64,000 bases of DNA from JAFLTL01 sp964389525 (GCA_964389525.1 CAYMEX010000002.1:1-64000), one strand, 5' to 3'; counted from the first letter of the stretch, positions 52,250 to 62,217 are shown. Numbers and translations: made by a program. The notes: a model not told the origin generated them from the sequence alone.

Positions 52250-52840
52250 TCAGCCTGCGTGCTCCGCCTCGGCAAGCAGATCGAACACACGGCTCAGCAC
52301 TGGGGTTTTGCCGTCGTTGACGATCTCCCTCACATCATGGTGCGGCATGAAACCGGCACAATTCTGCGACGCGATACGCGACTCCACCCCGCCACGGTCG
52401 ATGCCGTCGCGCGACATCACCCGCATTATTCTCGTCTCCATGGGAGCCGTCACCTCCCACACGCGGTCCACCATCTTGTCAAGACCGCTCTGATACAATA
52501 TCGCGGTCTCCACAAAAAGCTGACGTCCGCACGCCTCATGCGAGGCTCTCCACGAAGCAAGGTCACGCCGCACCGCTCCGTGAGTTATCTCATTGAGGAT
52601 GCCGAGTTTTACGCTGTCGGCAAACACTATCGCCGCAAGAGCCCTGCGGTCGAGAGACCAGTCCTCTCCAACCACATCGGCCGATATACGCGCCGCGATC
52701 TCCGACAGTATTTCCTTCGAGCCGCCGACGATCATGCGGGCACGGCTGTCGCAGTCATAGACCTCGTAGCCCATAGCCGAGAGCATACGGCTGACCACCG
52801 ACTTTCCCGACCCGATACCGCCGGTTATAGCAATAAGCAT
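52250..52840 (-). CDS. coaE: Dephospho-CoA kinase
   Basis: The last step of coenzyme A synthesis, phosphorylating the 3'-hydroxyl of dephospho-CoA. The 196-residue enzyme has the P-loop ITGGIGSGKS (5-14), the MGYEVYDCDSRAR segment and FVETAILYQSGLDKMVDRVWEVTA (partly quoted from about 110-133). It is last in a run hpt-adk-nusB-yajC-ybbR-coaE, two bases after ybbR, consistent with cotranscription. Confidence 0.95.
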   Translation of the reverse strand: MLIAITGGIGSGKSVVSRMLSAMGYEVYDCDSRARMIVGGSKEILSEIAARISADVVGEDWSLDRRALAAIVFADSVKLGILNEITHGAVRRDLASWRASHEACGRQLFVETAILYQSGLDKMVDRVWEVTAPMETRIMRVMSRDGIDRGGVESRIASQNCAGFMPHHDVREIVNDGKTPVLSRVFDLLAEAEHAG

Positions 52841-52842
52841 TT

Positions 52843-53808
52843 CTATTTACTTTCAAGCAGATACTCCACACTGTCGGTCATCAGGGTCACACCCGAATAC
52901 TCATCGGGGATGGCAGAAAGCGAGAGAGCCAGTTTTCCGGCCGACCTGCGGTAATCGGCATAAGCCTTTACCACATAATTGTCGTTGTTATAGACACTCA
53001 TCGGCACAAGATAGGAAATCTCGACAGTCGACGGGAAAGTGATCACACGATGTCCTGCAGGTGTTTTCCTCACCTCGATCGGTATTGAGCGCTTTTTGGC
53101 CACAAGAGCCTCGACAGGCACCGTCACCTTCACATTGGGAGGTATCACACGCATGCCGTCGGGAGCAACAAGACGCACCTCGACTTCAGTAGTATCAGTG
53201 AGGCCGCTGAGCGTCACAGGCTCTGTCTCGATATGCGTTATGCTTCTCGGTATAGCCCTCTGCGAGTAGACTCGCACTGTGTCGATAGCCGGCACAAGCG
53301 GCCCGCTCACAACATATTGAGGAGCCGTGGTGACATCCGAAACGACTTTGATGTGCTTCACCACACCCTGATGCTTCGTATAAGCCAGCGACAGCGAGTC
53401 AGGCTTCACACCCGAGACCGACGCGCCCTGTCCGAAAAAGCTCCTCACTGCTCCTACAAACTGCGTCTCGCCCATCGACAGACGCCGCCCGTTGTTGGTG
53501 AAATCCTTATACTGTATTTTCAGAACCGGCAACTCGCCGAACGAGTACCGTAGCATCGACGTCCCCTTGTCGCGCACGCTCACACTCACCGTCGACGGCG
53601 GAAGCGATATCAGCACTACGTCATCGGGCACACCGACAAGTTCGAGAGGCACCTCAAACTCCTGCTGCATCTCGTCGTTCAGGGCGACGACATTCCAGAA
53701 GATCGCGGCTATGACAAGAAACACAAGAAAGGTACATACGTTGCGCCCTCGCGTGGAGTGCGCGAGGGCATGCAGCCGTTGCCCTGTCTCACGCAGTCGT
53801 TTTTTCAT
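52843..53808 (-). CDS. YbbR/CdaR-like membrane protein
   Basis: A 321-residue protein with one N-terminal transmembrane helix (about 24-44, VCTFLVFLVIAAIFWNVVALN) and an extracytoplasmic series of YbbR beta domains. In Firmicutes YbbR/CdaR controls the c-di-AMP cyclase; in Bacteroidetes ybbR commonly sits between yajC and coaE as here, with unclear function. No diadenylate cyclase gene is in the window. Confidence 0.85.
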   Translation of the reverse strand: MKKRLRETGQRLHALAHSTRGRNVCTFLVFLVIAAIFWNVVALNDEMQQEFEVPLELVGVPDDVVLISLPPSTVSVSVRDKGTSMLRYSFGELPVLKIQYKDFTNNGRRLSMGETQFVGAVRSFFGQGASVSGVKPDSLSLAYTKHQGVVKHIKVVSDVTTAPQYVVSGPLVPAIDTVRVYSQRAIPRSITHIETEPVTLSGLTDTTEVEVRLVAPDGMRVIPPNVKVTVPVEALVAKKRSIPIEVRKTPAGHRVITFPSTVEISYLVPMSVYNNDNYVVKAYADYRRSAGKLALSLSAIPDEYSGVTLMTDSVEYLLESK

Positions 53809-53837
53809 GCGGACTCAGAGCTTTAAGATCTCAATAA

Positions 53838-54173
53838 TCACTGTTTGTCCGATGTCTGCTGGACTTCGTCCTGACTGGTTCCGGCCGGATAGACCGAACC
53901 CTTGTCGACGCGGATATCCACACCATCGGCAATCTTCACACGGAAATGATCCTCCTTGATTCCGGTGATCTTGCCGTGAATGCCGCCGGCAGTCACAACG
54001 CGGTCACCGACTGTCAGACCTTCGCGGAATTTCTTGATCTCCTTCTGGCGCTTCTGCTGAGGACGCACCATCATAAAGTAAAAGATCGCAATGATCGCTA
54101 CGATCATTATAATACCTTGCAGACCTCCGCCTGCGGGTGCGGCATCCTGGAGCAAAATTGTGTTGAGTGACAT
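53838..54173 (-). CDS. yajC: Preprotein translocase subunit YajC
   Basis: A 111-residue accessory subunit of the SecDF-YajC complex. It has one transmembrane helix (about 19-37, GIIMIVAIIAIFYFMMVRP), then the family motif QQKRQKEIKKFREGLTVGDRVVTAGGIHGKI and a short charged C-terminus. It lies between nusB and ybbR on the same strand. Confidence 0.95.
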   Translation of the reverse strand: MSLNTILLQDAAPAGGGLQGIIMIVAIIAIFYFMMVRPQQKRQKEIKKFREGLTVGDRVVTAGGIHGKITGIKEDHFRVKIADGVDIRVDKGSVYPAGTSQDEVQQTSDKQ

Positions 54174-54221
54174 TTTTATTTTTGTTTAGTGATTGACTGT
54201 TTTATAAACCTCACAATAAGG

Positions 54222-55661
54222 TCATTTGTTTATGACACCCTCCGACTTCAGTTCCTGAGCCGCAGAGTAAAGCAGGCCGTTGACAAACTGCCCGCTGCGT
54301 GGCATCGAGTAGTCGGCGGCGATTTCCGTGTACTCGTTCATGGTCACGGGCAGAGGTATCTGCGGGAATCTCACAAGCTCGGCAATCGCCACAAGCATCA
54401 CCACCACATCCATAAACGCGATACGCTCCGGATCCCAGTCGGCTTTCACATACCGGTCTATCAGAGCTTTATATTCCAGGCGATTATCCACAGCCGCCTT
54501 AAACAGCTCCTGCCCGAAACGACGGTCCTCGTCGTCTTTATACATCGGCAGCAGTGTCACGATGCGGTTGCCCTTCTCGTCGGTATGCTCGTCGCGCGGC
54601 GCAAGCTTCATGGTTTTCAGCACAAACGTGCCCATAACCTGCATATCGTCGTTCCAGTAGACGCTCTTGCTCTCAAGCATGTCGGCAAGCTCGTCGCTCG
54701 GAAGCACAATATCTCTGAACAGCCGGCGCCAAAGATCGCAATCCTCCTCATATGTCGACTCCTCGCCGCGCGACATGTAATCGGCATAAGCGGGCGAAGC
54801 CATCACGCGGTCAAGCAGATCCTTCATGCCGTAGAAATCACCGCTCCATCCCACACCGTGGTCGCTGCAGAACTTCTCAAGCTCGGGAGTCGCCTTAAGC
54901 GCAGCCACAAACTTGTTTTCGATAAAACGCGTGTTGGGGTTCAGATCCTCGTGCGACGGCAGATACTTGTTCTTGGCCGCAAGAAGCTGCTCCTCACGCA
55001 TACGCGTAAGTTCGATCGGCAGCAGCAGGAGCGCATGATACAGTTCATACGACTTCATCAGAGCCGTGTCGAGCTGATTGCAGGCATCGATAAGCATCGA
55101 GCTCACCTGATTGAAGTCCTCAAGCGTCTCGCTCACCATCGCCATGCCCTTCTCAAATCCGGCAAGGGTGTGGCGCTCGTCACTCTTAAGCACATCTGCC
55201 AGTTCAGGCGAACGCGCTATCACTGTCGTGAGAAGCACCTGCCACATTGTCGTCTCCTCCTTCAGAGTAGGCTTGCGCTTACGCGAGAAATCGGTGTAGA
55301 CCGTCGAGTTAAGTATGCGGTTGTAGACAGGGGCGAGAGCACGGCGCAGACGCGTCATTTTGCTGGCGTCACGACCAAGAAGCTCACGCACGGCACTGTC
55401 CTCCGACAGAGCCTTGGGCACTCTGAGCCGATACAGATCGTTGGCGTCCTGACGCGGCACACCCGTGGCAATACGGCCGTCGACACTGCGCCCCGACAGC
55501 TCGATGATAAACATTATCAGATCCGTGTAGACGGCATAGCTCCACACCGCGTCGCGGGTCTTGCGTGCCGGCTCAGGTATCAGACGGAAGTCTACCCTGG
55601 CTATCAGGTAACTGTAAAGAAGCTGAACGACCTTCAGCCTTATAAGCGTGCGGTTTATCAT
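54222..55661 (-). CDS. nusB: Transcription antitermination factor NusB, extended form
   Basis: NusB binds boxA RNA with NusE in rRNA antitermination. The N-terminus MINRTLIRLKVVQLLYSYL and the C-terminal helical domain (about 340-475, with RAVDNRLEYKALIDRY-like and VVMLVAIAELVRFPQIPLPVTMNEYTEIA segments) are NusB-like. At 479 residues it is much longer than the roughly 140 of enterobacteria and longer than typical Bacteroides forms. The middle (about 60-330) is helical and charged, without a domain I recognise. It overlaps adk by four bases. Confidence 0.85.
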   Translation of the reverse strand: MINRTLIRLKVVQLLYSYLIARVDFRLIPEPARKTRDAVWSYAVYTDLIMFIIELSGRSVDGRIATGVPRQDANDLYRLRVPKALSEDSAVRELLGRDASKMTRLRRALAPVYNRILNSTVYTDFSRKRKPTLKEETTMWQVLLTTVIARSPELADVLKSDERHTLAGFEKGMAMVSETLEDFNQVSSMLIDACNQLDTALMKSYELYHALLLLPIELTRMREEQLLAAKNKYLPSHEDLNPNTRFIENKFVAALKATPELEKFCSDHGVGWSGDFYGMKDLLDRVMASPAYADYMSRGEESTYEEDCDLWRRLFRDIVLPSDELADMLESKSVYWNDDMQVMGTFVLKTMKLAPRDEHTDEKGNRIVTLLPMYKDDEDRRFGQELFKAAVDNRLEYKALIDRYVKADWDPERIAFMDVVVMLVAIAELVRFPQIPLPVTMNEYTEIAADYSMPRSGQFVNGLLYSAAQELKSEGVINK

Positions 55662-56245
55662 TTTTTGGCGTCGCTCAGCGGGTCGAGATGCGAGCAGATT
55701 TCGTCAAATACCTCGTCGATGCCGCCCATGCCTTTGATGCTGCGGTAATGACCCGTTTTTGTGTAATACTCCTTAAGCGGCTGTGTCGACGAGTGATACA
55801 CCTCCAGACGCTTTTTTATCGTTTCGGGATTGTCATCCGAACGTCCCGAGAGAGCTCCGCGCTTCACCAGTCGGTCCATGAGCTCGTCATCATCTACCTC
55901 AAGACCGACAACAGCATCAATGGCAGTGCCTCGCTTGTCGAGAAGACCGTTGAGAGCCTCGGCCTGAGGTATGGTGCGGGGGAAACCGTCAAATATCACA
56001 CCCTTGCGCGACTCAGGATTGGCATCGAGGTGAGCGTCGAGTATGTCGATCATAAGCTGGTCGGGTATGAGCTGGCCGTTGCTTATATAGCCTTCAGCCG
56101 TCTTGCCGAGTTCAGTGCCGTCCTTGATGTGCTTGCGCAGCACATCGCCTGTCGAGATATGAAAAAGTCCGTAACGCTCGGTGATTTTGTCGCTCTGAGT
56201 GCCCTTGCCGCTTCCCGGAGGGCCGAATATTACGATGTTAAGCAT
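55658..56245 (-). CDS. adk: Adenylate kinase
   Basis: Interconverts AMP plus ATP with two ADP. The 195-residue enzyme has the P-loop FGPPGSGKGTQ (7-17), the AMP-binding segment ISTGDVLRKHI, the DGFPRT motif and a short LID without zinc cysteines (GALSGRSDDNPETIKKRLEVY, about 130-150). This is the short form common in Bacteroidetes. Its stop overlaps the nusB start (ATGA). Confidence 0.96.
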   Translation of the reverse strand: MLNIVIFGPPGSGKGTQSDKITERYGLFHISTGDVLRKHIKDGTELGKTAEGYISNGQLIPDQLMIDILDAHLDANPESRKGVIFDGFPRTIPQAEALNGLLDKRGTAIDAVVGLEVDDDELMDRLVKRGALSGRSDDNPETIKKRLEVYHSSTQPLKEYYTKTGHYRSIKGMGGIDEVFDEICSHLDPLSDAKK

Positions 56246-56281
56246 TGTCTGTGATATTTATTGGATTTTCAGTTTTCAGTT

Positions 56282-56833
56282 TCACTCTCCGTCGCTGTTT
56301 TCTTTCAGTATGTAGATGTCGCGGAGATTACGCGCAAGGCCGTCGAGATCAAGGCCATAGCCGATTATGAAGTTTTTGGGGATCTCAAAGCCGACGTAGT
56401 CGGGAGCCACAGGCTTCTTCAGTGAGTCGGGCTTGAACAGCAGAGTCGCCACCTTCACGTCCTCAGCCCCCTTGTCTTTTAGATCATTGAGAAGTTTAAA
56501 GATGGTGTTGCCTGTATCGATTATATCCTCGATAACAATCACCTTACGTCCATGCAGATCCTCTGTCAGCCCGATGACCTCCTTGACCGTTCCGCTGCAT
56601 TCAGTGCCCTCATAGCTCTTCAGGCGGATAAACGAGATTTCCGCATCGATATCAATCGCCCGGAAAAGATCTGATGCAAACGGAAATGCGCCATTAAGCA
56701 CACACAAAAACAGAGGCACCGTACCTTTGCAGTCACGCTCTACTTCACGCGCCAGTTCTCCGACGCGTTTCTCAATTTGCTCTTTGGTAATATACGGCAC
56801 AAACGTCAGGCCGCCATAAGTCACTTCTCTCAT
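56282..56833 (-). CDS. hpt: Hypoxanthine phosphoribosyltransferase
   Basis: Salvages hypoxanthine and guanine with PRPP. The 183-residue enzyme has the PRPP motif VIVIEDIIDTGNT, the SFIRLKSYEGTECSG flexible-loop segment and VKVATLLFKPDSLKKPVAPDYVGFEIP near the C-terminus (quoted in part, about 120-147). It is first in the run with adk and has a promoter with both boxes present. Confidence 0.94.
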   Translation of the reverse strand: MREVTYGGLTFVPYITKEQIEKRVGELAREVERDCKGTVPLFLCVLNGAFPFASDLFRAIDIDAEISFIRLKSYEGTECSGTVKEVIGLTEDLHGRKVIVIEDIIDTGNTIFKLLNDLKDKGAEDVKVATLLFKPDSLKKPVAPDYVGFEIPKNFIIGYGLDLDGLARNLRDIYILKENSDGE

Positions 56834-56857
56834 TTTTCAAAAACGATGACAGTTGCG

Positions 56858-56890
56858 CAAATTTAGTAAAATATTCCCATCCCGCACAAA
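56858..56890 (-). promoter_or_regulatory. Promoter of hpt and following genes
   Basis: On the minus strand TTTG (56887-56890), 21 bases, then TAAATTTG (56858-56865), 25 bases before the hpt start. Confidence 0.65.
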
Positions 56891-56969
56891 ATCCGCCACC
56901 ATTTTCCTCAATGTTTTCAACCAATGCAGAGTCCTGCACATCATCATCCACACCTTGCCTGCCTGTAAA

Positions 56970-57003
56970 ACACAAAGGAGCCGCGCCATAACGACGCGGC
57001 TCC
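56970..57003 (-). terminator. Terminator of nifJ
   Basis: On the minus strand GGAGCCGCG and CGCGGCTCC form a perfect 9-bp stem, followed by TTTGTGTTTT. It lies 24 bases after the nifJ stop. Confidence 0.82.
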
Positions 57004-57027
57004 CGGTTTATATCTGTAAAGTCTTTA

Positions 57028-60000
57028 TTACTTCACGATGCCATCGGGCTCTACACCCCACTGCTGCTGCGAGAGACGCAGGTAGTTGTTGTAGCGCCAC
57101 TGTGCGTTGGCTTTAGCTGCGGCAAACAGCTCGGCTGCCTCGTTGGGATACTGCTTGACAACCGACATGTAGCGAACCTCACCCTTCAGGAAGTCCTCGA
57201 ACTTGTCCCAGTCCGGAGTCTTGCTGTCGAGAGTGAACGGGTTTTTGCCTTCCATCTCGAGAGCGGGGTTGTAACGCCACAGGTGCCAGTAACCGCACTC
57301 TACAGCCTTGGCCTCCTCCATCTGCGAGTGGCCCATGCCTGAGCGGATACCGTGGTTGATACAGGGCGAGTAAGCGATGATCAGCGACGGGCCGTCGTAA
57401 GCCTCTGCCTCGCGGATAGCCTTGAGGGTCTGGGCATTGTCGGCACCCATTGCGATCTGAGCGACGTAAACGTAGCCGTAGGTCGAAGCGATCAGGCCGA
57501 GATCCTTCTTGCGGATGCGCTTGCCCGATGCAGCGAACTTGGCGATAGCGCCGAGAGGAGTAGCCTTAGAAGCCTGACCGCCGGTGTTGGAGTAAACCTC
57601 GGTGTCGACAACAAGCACATTCACGTTCTTGCCCGATGCGAGCACGTGGTCAAGACCGCCGAAGCCTATGTCGTAAGCGGCGCCGTCACCGGCGATGATC
57701 CACTGCGAACGCTTGGTGATATACTGCTTCATGGCGACGATACCCTTGCAGATGTCGCAGCCGCAAGCCTCGCAGAGAGGTACGATCTCCTCTGCCACGC
57801 GGCGTGTCTCGGCAGCGTCATTCTTGTTGTCGAGCCATGCCTGTGCGAGAGCCTTGATCTCAGCCGAGCACTTGTCGCACTCGGTAGCGCTCTTCATGAG
57901 AGCCTCGACGCGGGCCTTCATCTTCTCGTCGGCGATGCTCATGCCGAGACCGAACTCAGCGAAGTCCTCGAAGAGCGAGTTGCCCCATGCCGGACCGTAG
58001 CCCTTGGCATCGGTGGTGTAAGGAGTCGAGGGAACAGAACCCGAGTAGATCGACGAGCAGCCGGTAGCATTTGCAACCATCTCATGATCGCCGAAGAGCT
58101 GCGAGATGAGTTTCACATACGGAGTCTCACCGCAACCCGAGCAAGCGCCCGAGAACTCGAAGTAAGGCTTGGCAAACTGGCTGTTCTTCGGGTTGGCCTT
58201 CACGTCGACGAGATTCTGCTTCGACTCTACGTTCTTCACGCAGTAGTCCCACTTCTTCTGCTCATCGAGCTGAGTCTCGATCGGCTCCATCTTCAGAGCC
58301 TTCACGCCCTTCTTGCCGGGACATACGTCAACACAGTTGCCGCAGCCGAGACAGTCGAGCACGTCGACAGTCTGCACGAAGCGCATACCGGCGAAAGTCT
58401 TGCCGATTGCGGGGAGCGAAGTCTCCTCGGTGTAAGGCGAGTTCTTGAGCTCATCGGCATCGAGAACGAACGGACGGATAGCAGCGTGAGGGCAGACATA
58501 TGCACACTTGTTACACTGTATGCAGGTCTCGGGATCCCATGCCGGAACGAAAGCAGCGACACCGCGCTTCTCGTAGGCGGCTGTACCCTGCAGCCAGTAG
58601 CCGTCGCTCATGCCGGCAAACTGCTTAACGGTGAGCAGGTCGCCGTCCTGTGCGTTGATCGGGCGTACGATCTCGTTGATGAATGCAGGATCGTCGTTGG
58701 TCACGGGAGCCTCGTCTGCAAGCTCAGCCCATGCCGGATCGACAGTGAGTTCCTTGTACTCGCCGCCGCGATCTACAGCTGCATAGTTCTTGTCGACAAC
58801 ATCCTGACCCTTCTTGCCGTAGCTCTTCACGATAAATTTCTTCATCTGCTCTACAGCGAGATCAACGGGGATAACCTCGGTGATACGGAAGAATGCGCTC
58901 TGCAGGATGGTGTTCGTGCGGTTGCCGAGACCGATCTCCTGAGCGATCTGCGTAGCGTTGATATAGTAGACCTTGATGTCGTTCTTGGCAAGATACTTCT
59001 TCACGCGCACGGGCAGGTTCTTGGCAAGTTCCTCGCCCTCCCAGATGGTGTTGAGCAGGAATGTGCCGCCCTTGCGCAGGCCGCGGGTCACGTCATAGAG
59101 GTGCAGGTAAGCCTGAACGTGGCAAGCGACGAAGTTAGGCGTGTTCACCAGATAGGTCGAACGGATGGGAGCGTCACCGAAACGCAGATGCGAGCAGGTG
59201 AAGCCGCCCGACTTCTTCGAGTCGTAGGCGAAATAAGCCTGACAGTATTTGTTGGTGTTGTCACCGATGATCTTCACAGAGTTCTTGTTGGCACCTACAG
59301 TACCGTCGGCACCCAGGCCATAGAACTTGGCCTCGTAGGTCGACTTGTCGCCGAGAGCCATCTCCGGAAGAAGAGGAAGCGATGTGAAGTTGAGGTCATC
59401 GACAATACCCACGGTGAAGTGATCCTTGGGCTGCGGGAGAGCAAGGTTGTCGAATACCGAGATGATCATCGAAGGAGTCGTGTCCTTCGAGGCGAGACCG
59501 AAGCGGCCGCCTACGATCATCGGAGCGTCGGGATTGCCATAGAAGCACTCCTTCACGTCAAGCAGCAGAGGCTCGCCGTTGGCGCCCGGCTCCTTGGTGC
59601 GGTCGAGCACTGCGATGCGCTTTGCGGTTGCAGGCACGGCTGCGAGGAAATGCTTTACAGAGAACGGACGGAACAGGTGCACTGCCACGAGACCGACCTT
59701 CTCGCCTTTCTCAACGAGATAGTCGATAGCCTCCTCGGCTGCCTGGCATACCGAACCCATGGCGATGATGACACGGTCGGCGTCGGGAGCTCCGTAGTAG
59801 TTGAAAAGACCGTATTTGCGGCCGGTGATCTCCGAGATCTTGTTCATGTACTCCTCGACTACGTCGGGAACGGCAGCATAAACAGGGTTGCTGGCCTCAC
59901 GGTGCTGGAAGAAAACGTCGCTGTTCTCAGCCAGACCGCGCGAGATGGGAGCGTCGGGAGTAAGAGCGCGCTTGCGGAAACGGGCGATAGCCTCGTGATC

Positions 60001-60591
60001 GACAAGCGGAGCGAGCTCGTCCTGCTCGATCATCTCGATCTTCTGTATCTCGTGCGATGTACGGAATCCGTCAAAGAAGTTGAGGAAAGGAATGCTCGAC
60101 TTGATCGAAGCAAGGTGAGCGACTGCTGAGAGATCCATTACCTCCTGTACCGATCCCTCGGCAAGCATCGCGAAACCTGTCTGACGGCAGGCCATCACGT
60201 CCTGATGGTCACCGAAGATACTCAGGGCGTGGCTGGCGATCGTGCGGGCCGATACGTGGAACACGCTCGGAAGCTGCTCGCCGGCGATCTTATACATGTT
60301 GGGGATCATAAGCAGAAGACCCTGCGATGCCGTGTAGGTCGTCGTCAGCGCGCCTGCCATAAGAGAGCCGTGAACTGCGCCTGCAGCACCACCCTCACTC
60401 TGCATTTCCTGTACGAGAACTGTCTCGCCAAAAATGTTCTTTCTGCCGGCTGCCGCCCATTCGTCGACATATTCTGCCATCGTCGACGACGGGGTGATCG
60501 GGTAGATTGCCGCAACCTCCGAGAACATGTAGGAGATGTGAGCAGCTGCCTGATTGCCGTCGCAAGTCAGAAACTTCTTTTCTTTGCTCAT
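57028..60591 (-). CDS. nifJ: Pyruvate:ferredoxin (flavodoxin) oxidoreductase
   Basis: Converts pyruvate and CoA to acetyl-CoA and CO2, reducing ferredoxin; the central step of anaerobic fermentation. The single 1187-residue chain has the fused domain order: pyrimidine-binding domain from FLTCDGNQAAAHISYMFSEV, the gamma domain, the 4Fe-4S domain with CIQCNKCAYVCPHAAIRP and CLGCGNCVDVCPGKKG, then the thiamine-pyrophosphate domain with CSGCGETPYVKLISQLFG and GDGAAYDIGFGGLDHV. A -7 box TATCTTTG lies 107 bases upstream. The 55-residue ferredoxin at 40955-41122 is a likely electron acceptor (inference). Confidence 0.97.
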   Translation of the reverse strand: MSKEKKFLTCDGNQAAAHISYMFSEVAAIYPITPSSTMAEYVDEWAAAGRKNIFGETVLVQEMQSEGGAAGAVHGSLMAGALTTTYTASQGLLLMIPNMYKIAGEQLPSVFHVSARTIASHALSIFGDHQDVMACRQTGFAMLAEGSVQEVMDLSAVAHLASIKSSIPFLNFFDGFRTSHEIQKIEMIEQDELAPLVDHEAIARFRKRALTPDAPISRGLAENSDVFFQHREASNPVYAAVPDVVEEYMNKISEITGRKYGLFNYYGAPDADRVIIAMGSVCQAAEEAIDYLVEKGEKVGLVAVHLFRPFSVKHFLAAVPATAKRIAVLDRTKEPGANGEPLLLDVKECFYGNPDAPMIVGGRFGLASKDTTPSMIISVFDNLALPQPKDHFTVGIVDDLNFTSLPLLPEMALGDKSTYEAKFYGLGADGTVGANKNSVKIIGDNTNKYCQAYFAYDSKKSGGFTCSHLRFGDAPIRSTYLVNTPNFVACHVQAYLHLYDVTRGLRKGGTFLLNTIWEGEELAKNLPVRVKKYLAKNDIKVYYINATQIAQEIGLGNRTNTILQSAFFRITEVIPVDLAVEQMKKFIVKSYGKKGQDVVDKNYAAVDRGGEYKELTVDPAWAELADEAPVTNDDPAFINEIVRPINAQDGDLLTVKQFAGMSDGYWLQGTAAYEKRGVAAFVPAWDPETCIQCNKCAYVCPHAAIRPFVLDADELKNSPYTEETSLPAIGKTFAGMRFVQTVDVLDCLGCGNCVDVCPGKKGVKALKMEPIETQLDEQKKWDYCVKNVESKQNLVDVKANPKNSQFAKPYFEFSGACSGCGETPYVKLISQLFGDHEMVANATGCSSIYSGSVPSTPYTTDAKGYGPAWGNSLFEDFAEFGLGMSIADEKMKARVEALMKSATECDKCSAEIKALAQAWLDNKNDAAETRRVAEEIVPLCEACGCDICKGIVAMKQYITKRSQWIIAGDGAAYDIGFGGLDHVLASGKNVNVLVVDTEVYSNTGGQASKATPLGAIAKFAASGKRIRKKDLGLIASTYGYVYVAQIAMGADNAQTLKAIREAEAYDGPSLIIAYSPCINHGIRSGMGHSQMEEAKAVECGYWHLWRYNPALEMEGKNPFTLDSKTPDWDKFEDFLKGEVRYMSVVKQYPNEAAELFAAAKANAQWRYNNYLRLSQQQWGVEPDGIVK

Positions 60592-60697
60592 AATTTAGGT
60601 TTAAGCTATTTGAGATTTTTCTTTTAACTCCTTGGGTTGTTGATCGTGATGAGGCAACACGGCACATGTCGGCCTGTACCTCACCCCATAATTTACG

Positions 60698-60705
60698 CAA
60701 AGATA
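60698..60705 (-). promoter_or_regulatory. -7 box of nifJ
   Basis: TATCTTTG on the minus strand, exact consensus, leaving a leader of about 100 bases. The leader has scattered complementary blocks (GAGG with CCTC, GGC with GCC) but no clear known element. Confidence 0.55.
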
Positions 60706-60859
60706 TGAAAAGTTTGCATCTGTCACCCACCTGTTCGATTATTTTTATCTTCTTTTTTATCTTTATATAATTATCGCAGACAGCACACCGCCGCGCACCG
60801 TCTGTTTGTAGACAGTGATATGAAGGTAAATACCACATCCACCATGTATGTGCTCTTTA

Positions 60860-62167
60860 TCACTCTTGCTGGCGGTTGTTTCGCTCAGACTGTTCCTTTG
60901 CAAATCCGCTCCACTGCCGCTTCCAGTTTCGTTCCGCCTTCTTCCGGCTTATCCCCGTAGCCATTTTGAGAAGACGCAACGCACGGTGCCCCAGGCCGTT
61001 TTTCTGTTTAACCACATTTCGCCCTATCAATCTCTGATCGGGAGCGATCGCCAGCCTGACGCCATCACTGTCGACACTGTTCACCCTGTCTATAAGTCGC
61101 GCCACAGAGGGCTGAAGATCAGGAGCCTCATCAGGCTCGTATATAGCGATCTCATCCCAGTCGGCCGCACTGCCACGCTCCCATTTCTTCGCCTCTTTTA
61201 CCGTAATGTATTCCTTGTCGACAACATACACTTCGGCATAAGTGCTGACAAAAACCGGCTCATCGACACGGTTGAACATAAACATGCCGTGTCCTCTCCC
61301 CTTCGACTCTATCGTGAACGAATATCCCGTCACATCGTCGGGTAAAATCGAGTCGCCGGCAACATTATTGAAACCGAATCTGACATTGAACCGCTCGAAA
61401 TCAATATCGTTGCGGAAGAAGCCAGAGAGATTGGCGACCCACTTTCTTCTTGTCGTGTCGGCAAGCACATCCACGTCAACCGTCACACGGCTCCCGTTTC
61501 TACACCACACCTCTGTCGGGGTATAACGCCCCATGACAGTGTCGCCGCCATTCTCCATGCCGCACAATTTCGGCGGCATCACGGTCTTCTGCGCGACACC
61601 AACCCAGTCGGTCCACGAGAAATGATAATTGCATCGGTCGCTCACACTGTCGAGCCCATGCGCATTAGAGTACCGGTAATACGACTTCGATTTCAGCACC
61701 CTCGGAGTATTCCATCCTCTGAATCCCGACTTCCTGTCCTGAGGCATCATATAATCGGCCATCTTCTCGCGGAAAAGAAAAACCGTATCGGTGTAAGTCG
61801 TCAGAGTCGAGTATTCTCTCACATAGGCCAGCATATGAAGCACCTTGTGGTCGCGCGACTCCACCACCACTTCCGGCAGATCCGTCGCGATCTCCTGCAT
61901 GAATATCGTGTCGGTGCCGGGAGCCGTCACAACCGCCTCGCCATACCCCATATATCTGACCGTTATCGGATAACTCTTTTCCGGCACATACGGAATCCGG
62001 CCATCCGGCCTGCTTATGCCTGCAAACTTCCCCTCCCTGTCAAAAACCGACGCGTTGGACAGCGGCATACGCGTGACAGAATCCGCCACAACCGCATCAC
62101 GCACTTGCCCCCTCACGACAGAGGCGACAAAAAACAGCAACAGGGCCACAAAGGCATAGCGGTACAT
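60860..62167 (-). CDS. Secreted protein with carboxypeptidase-regulatory-like domain
   Basis: A 435-residue exported protein (signal peptide about 1-20, ending RGQ). Residues about 22-95 form a carboxypeptidase-regulatory-like beta-sandwich (VADSVTRMPLSNASVFDREGKFAG). The remaining 340 residues have no domain I recognise but resemble uncharacterised Bacteroidetes surface proteins that pair such a domain with a beta-rich region. The C-terminus is strongly basic. It is next to sprA on the same strand with its own -7 box; a link to type IX secretion is only positional. Confidence 0.75.
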   Translation of the reverse strand: MYRYAFVALLLFFVASVVRGQVRDAVVADSVTRMPLSNASVFDREGKFAGISRPDGRIPYVPEKSYPITVRYMGYGEAVVTAPGTDTIFMQEIATDLPEVVVESRDHKVLHMLAYVREYSTLTTYTDTVFLFREKMADYMMPQDRKSGFRGWNTPRVLKSKSYYRYSNAHGLDSVSDRCNYHFSWTDWVGVAQKTVMPPKLCGMENGGDTVMGRYTPTEVWCRNGSRVTVDVDVLADTTRRKWVANLSGFFRNDIDFERFNVRFGFNNVAGDSILPDDVTGYSFTIESKGRGHGMFMFNRVDEPVFVSTYAEVYVVDKEYITVKEAKKWERGSAADWDEIAIYEPDEAPDLQPSVARLIDRVNSVDSDGVRLAIAPDQRLIGRNVVKQKNGLGHRALRLLKMATGISRKKAERNWKRQWSGFAKEQSERNNRQQE

Positions 62168-62217
62168 AATGCGGAGATCAGAGATTGCGGCGGCATTGAG
62201 TCACACCGTCCCGCATC

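Noticed and set aside
54189..55748. 519-codon plus-strand frame
   Set aside because: Antisense to nusB. Basic, His- and Arg-rich composition without motifs.
57352..60129. 925-codon plus-strand frame opposite nifJ
   Set aside because: Lies wholly antisense to a clear pyruvate:ferredoxin oxidoreductase. It has no recognisable domain and reflects codon bias of the real gene.
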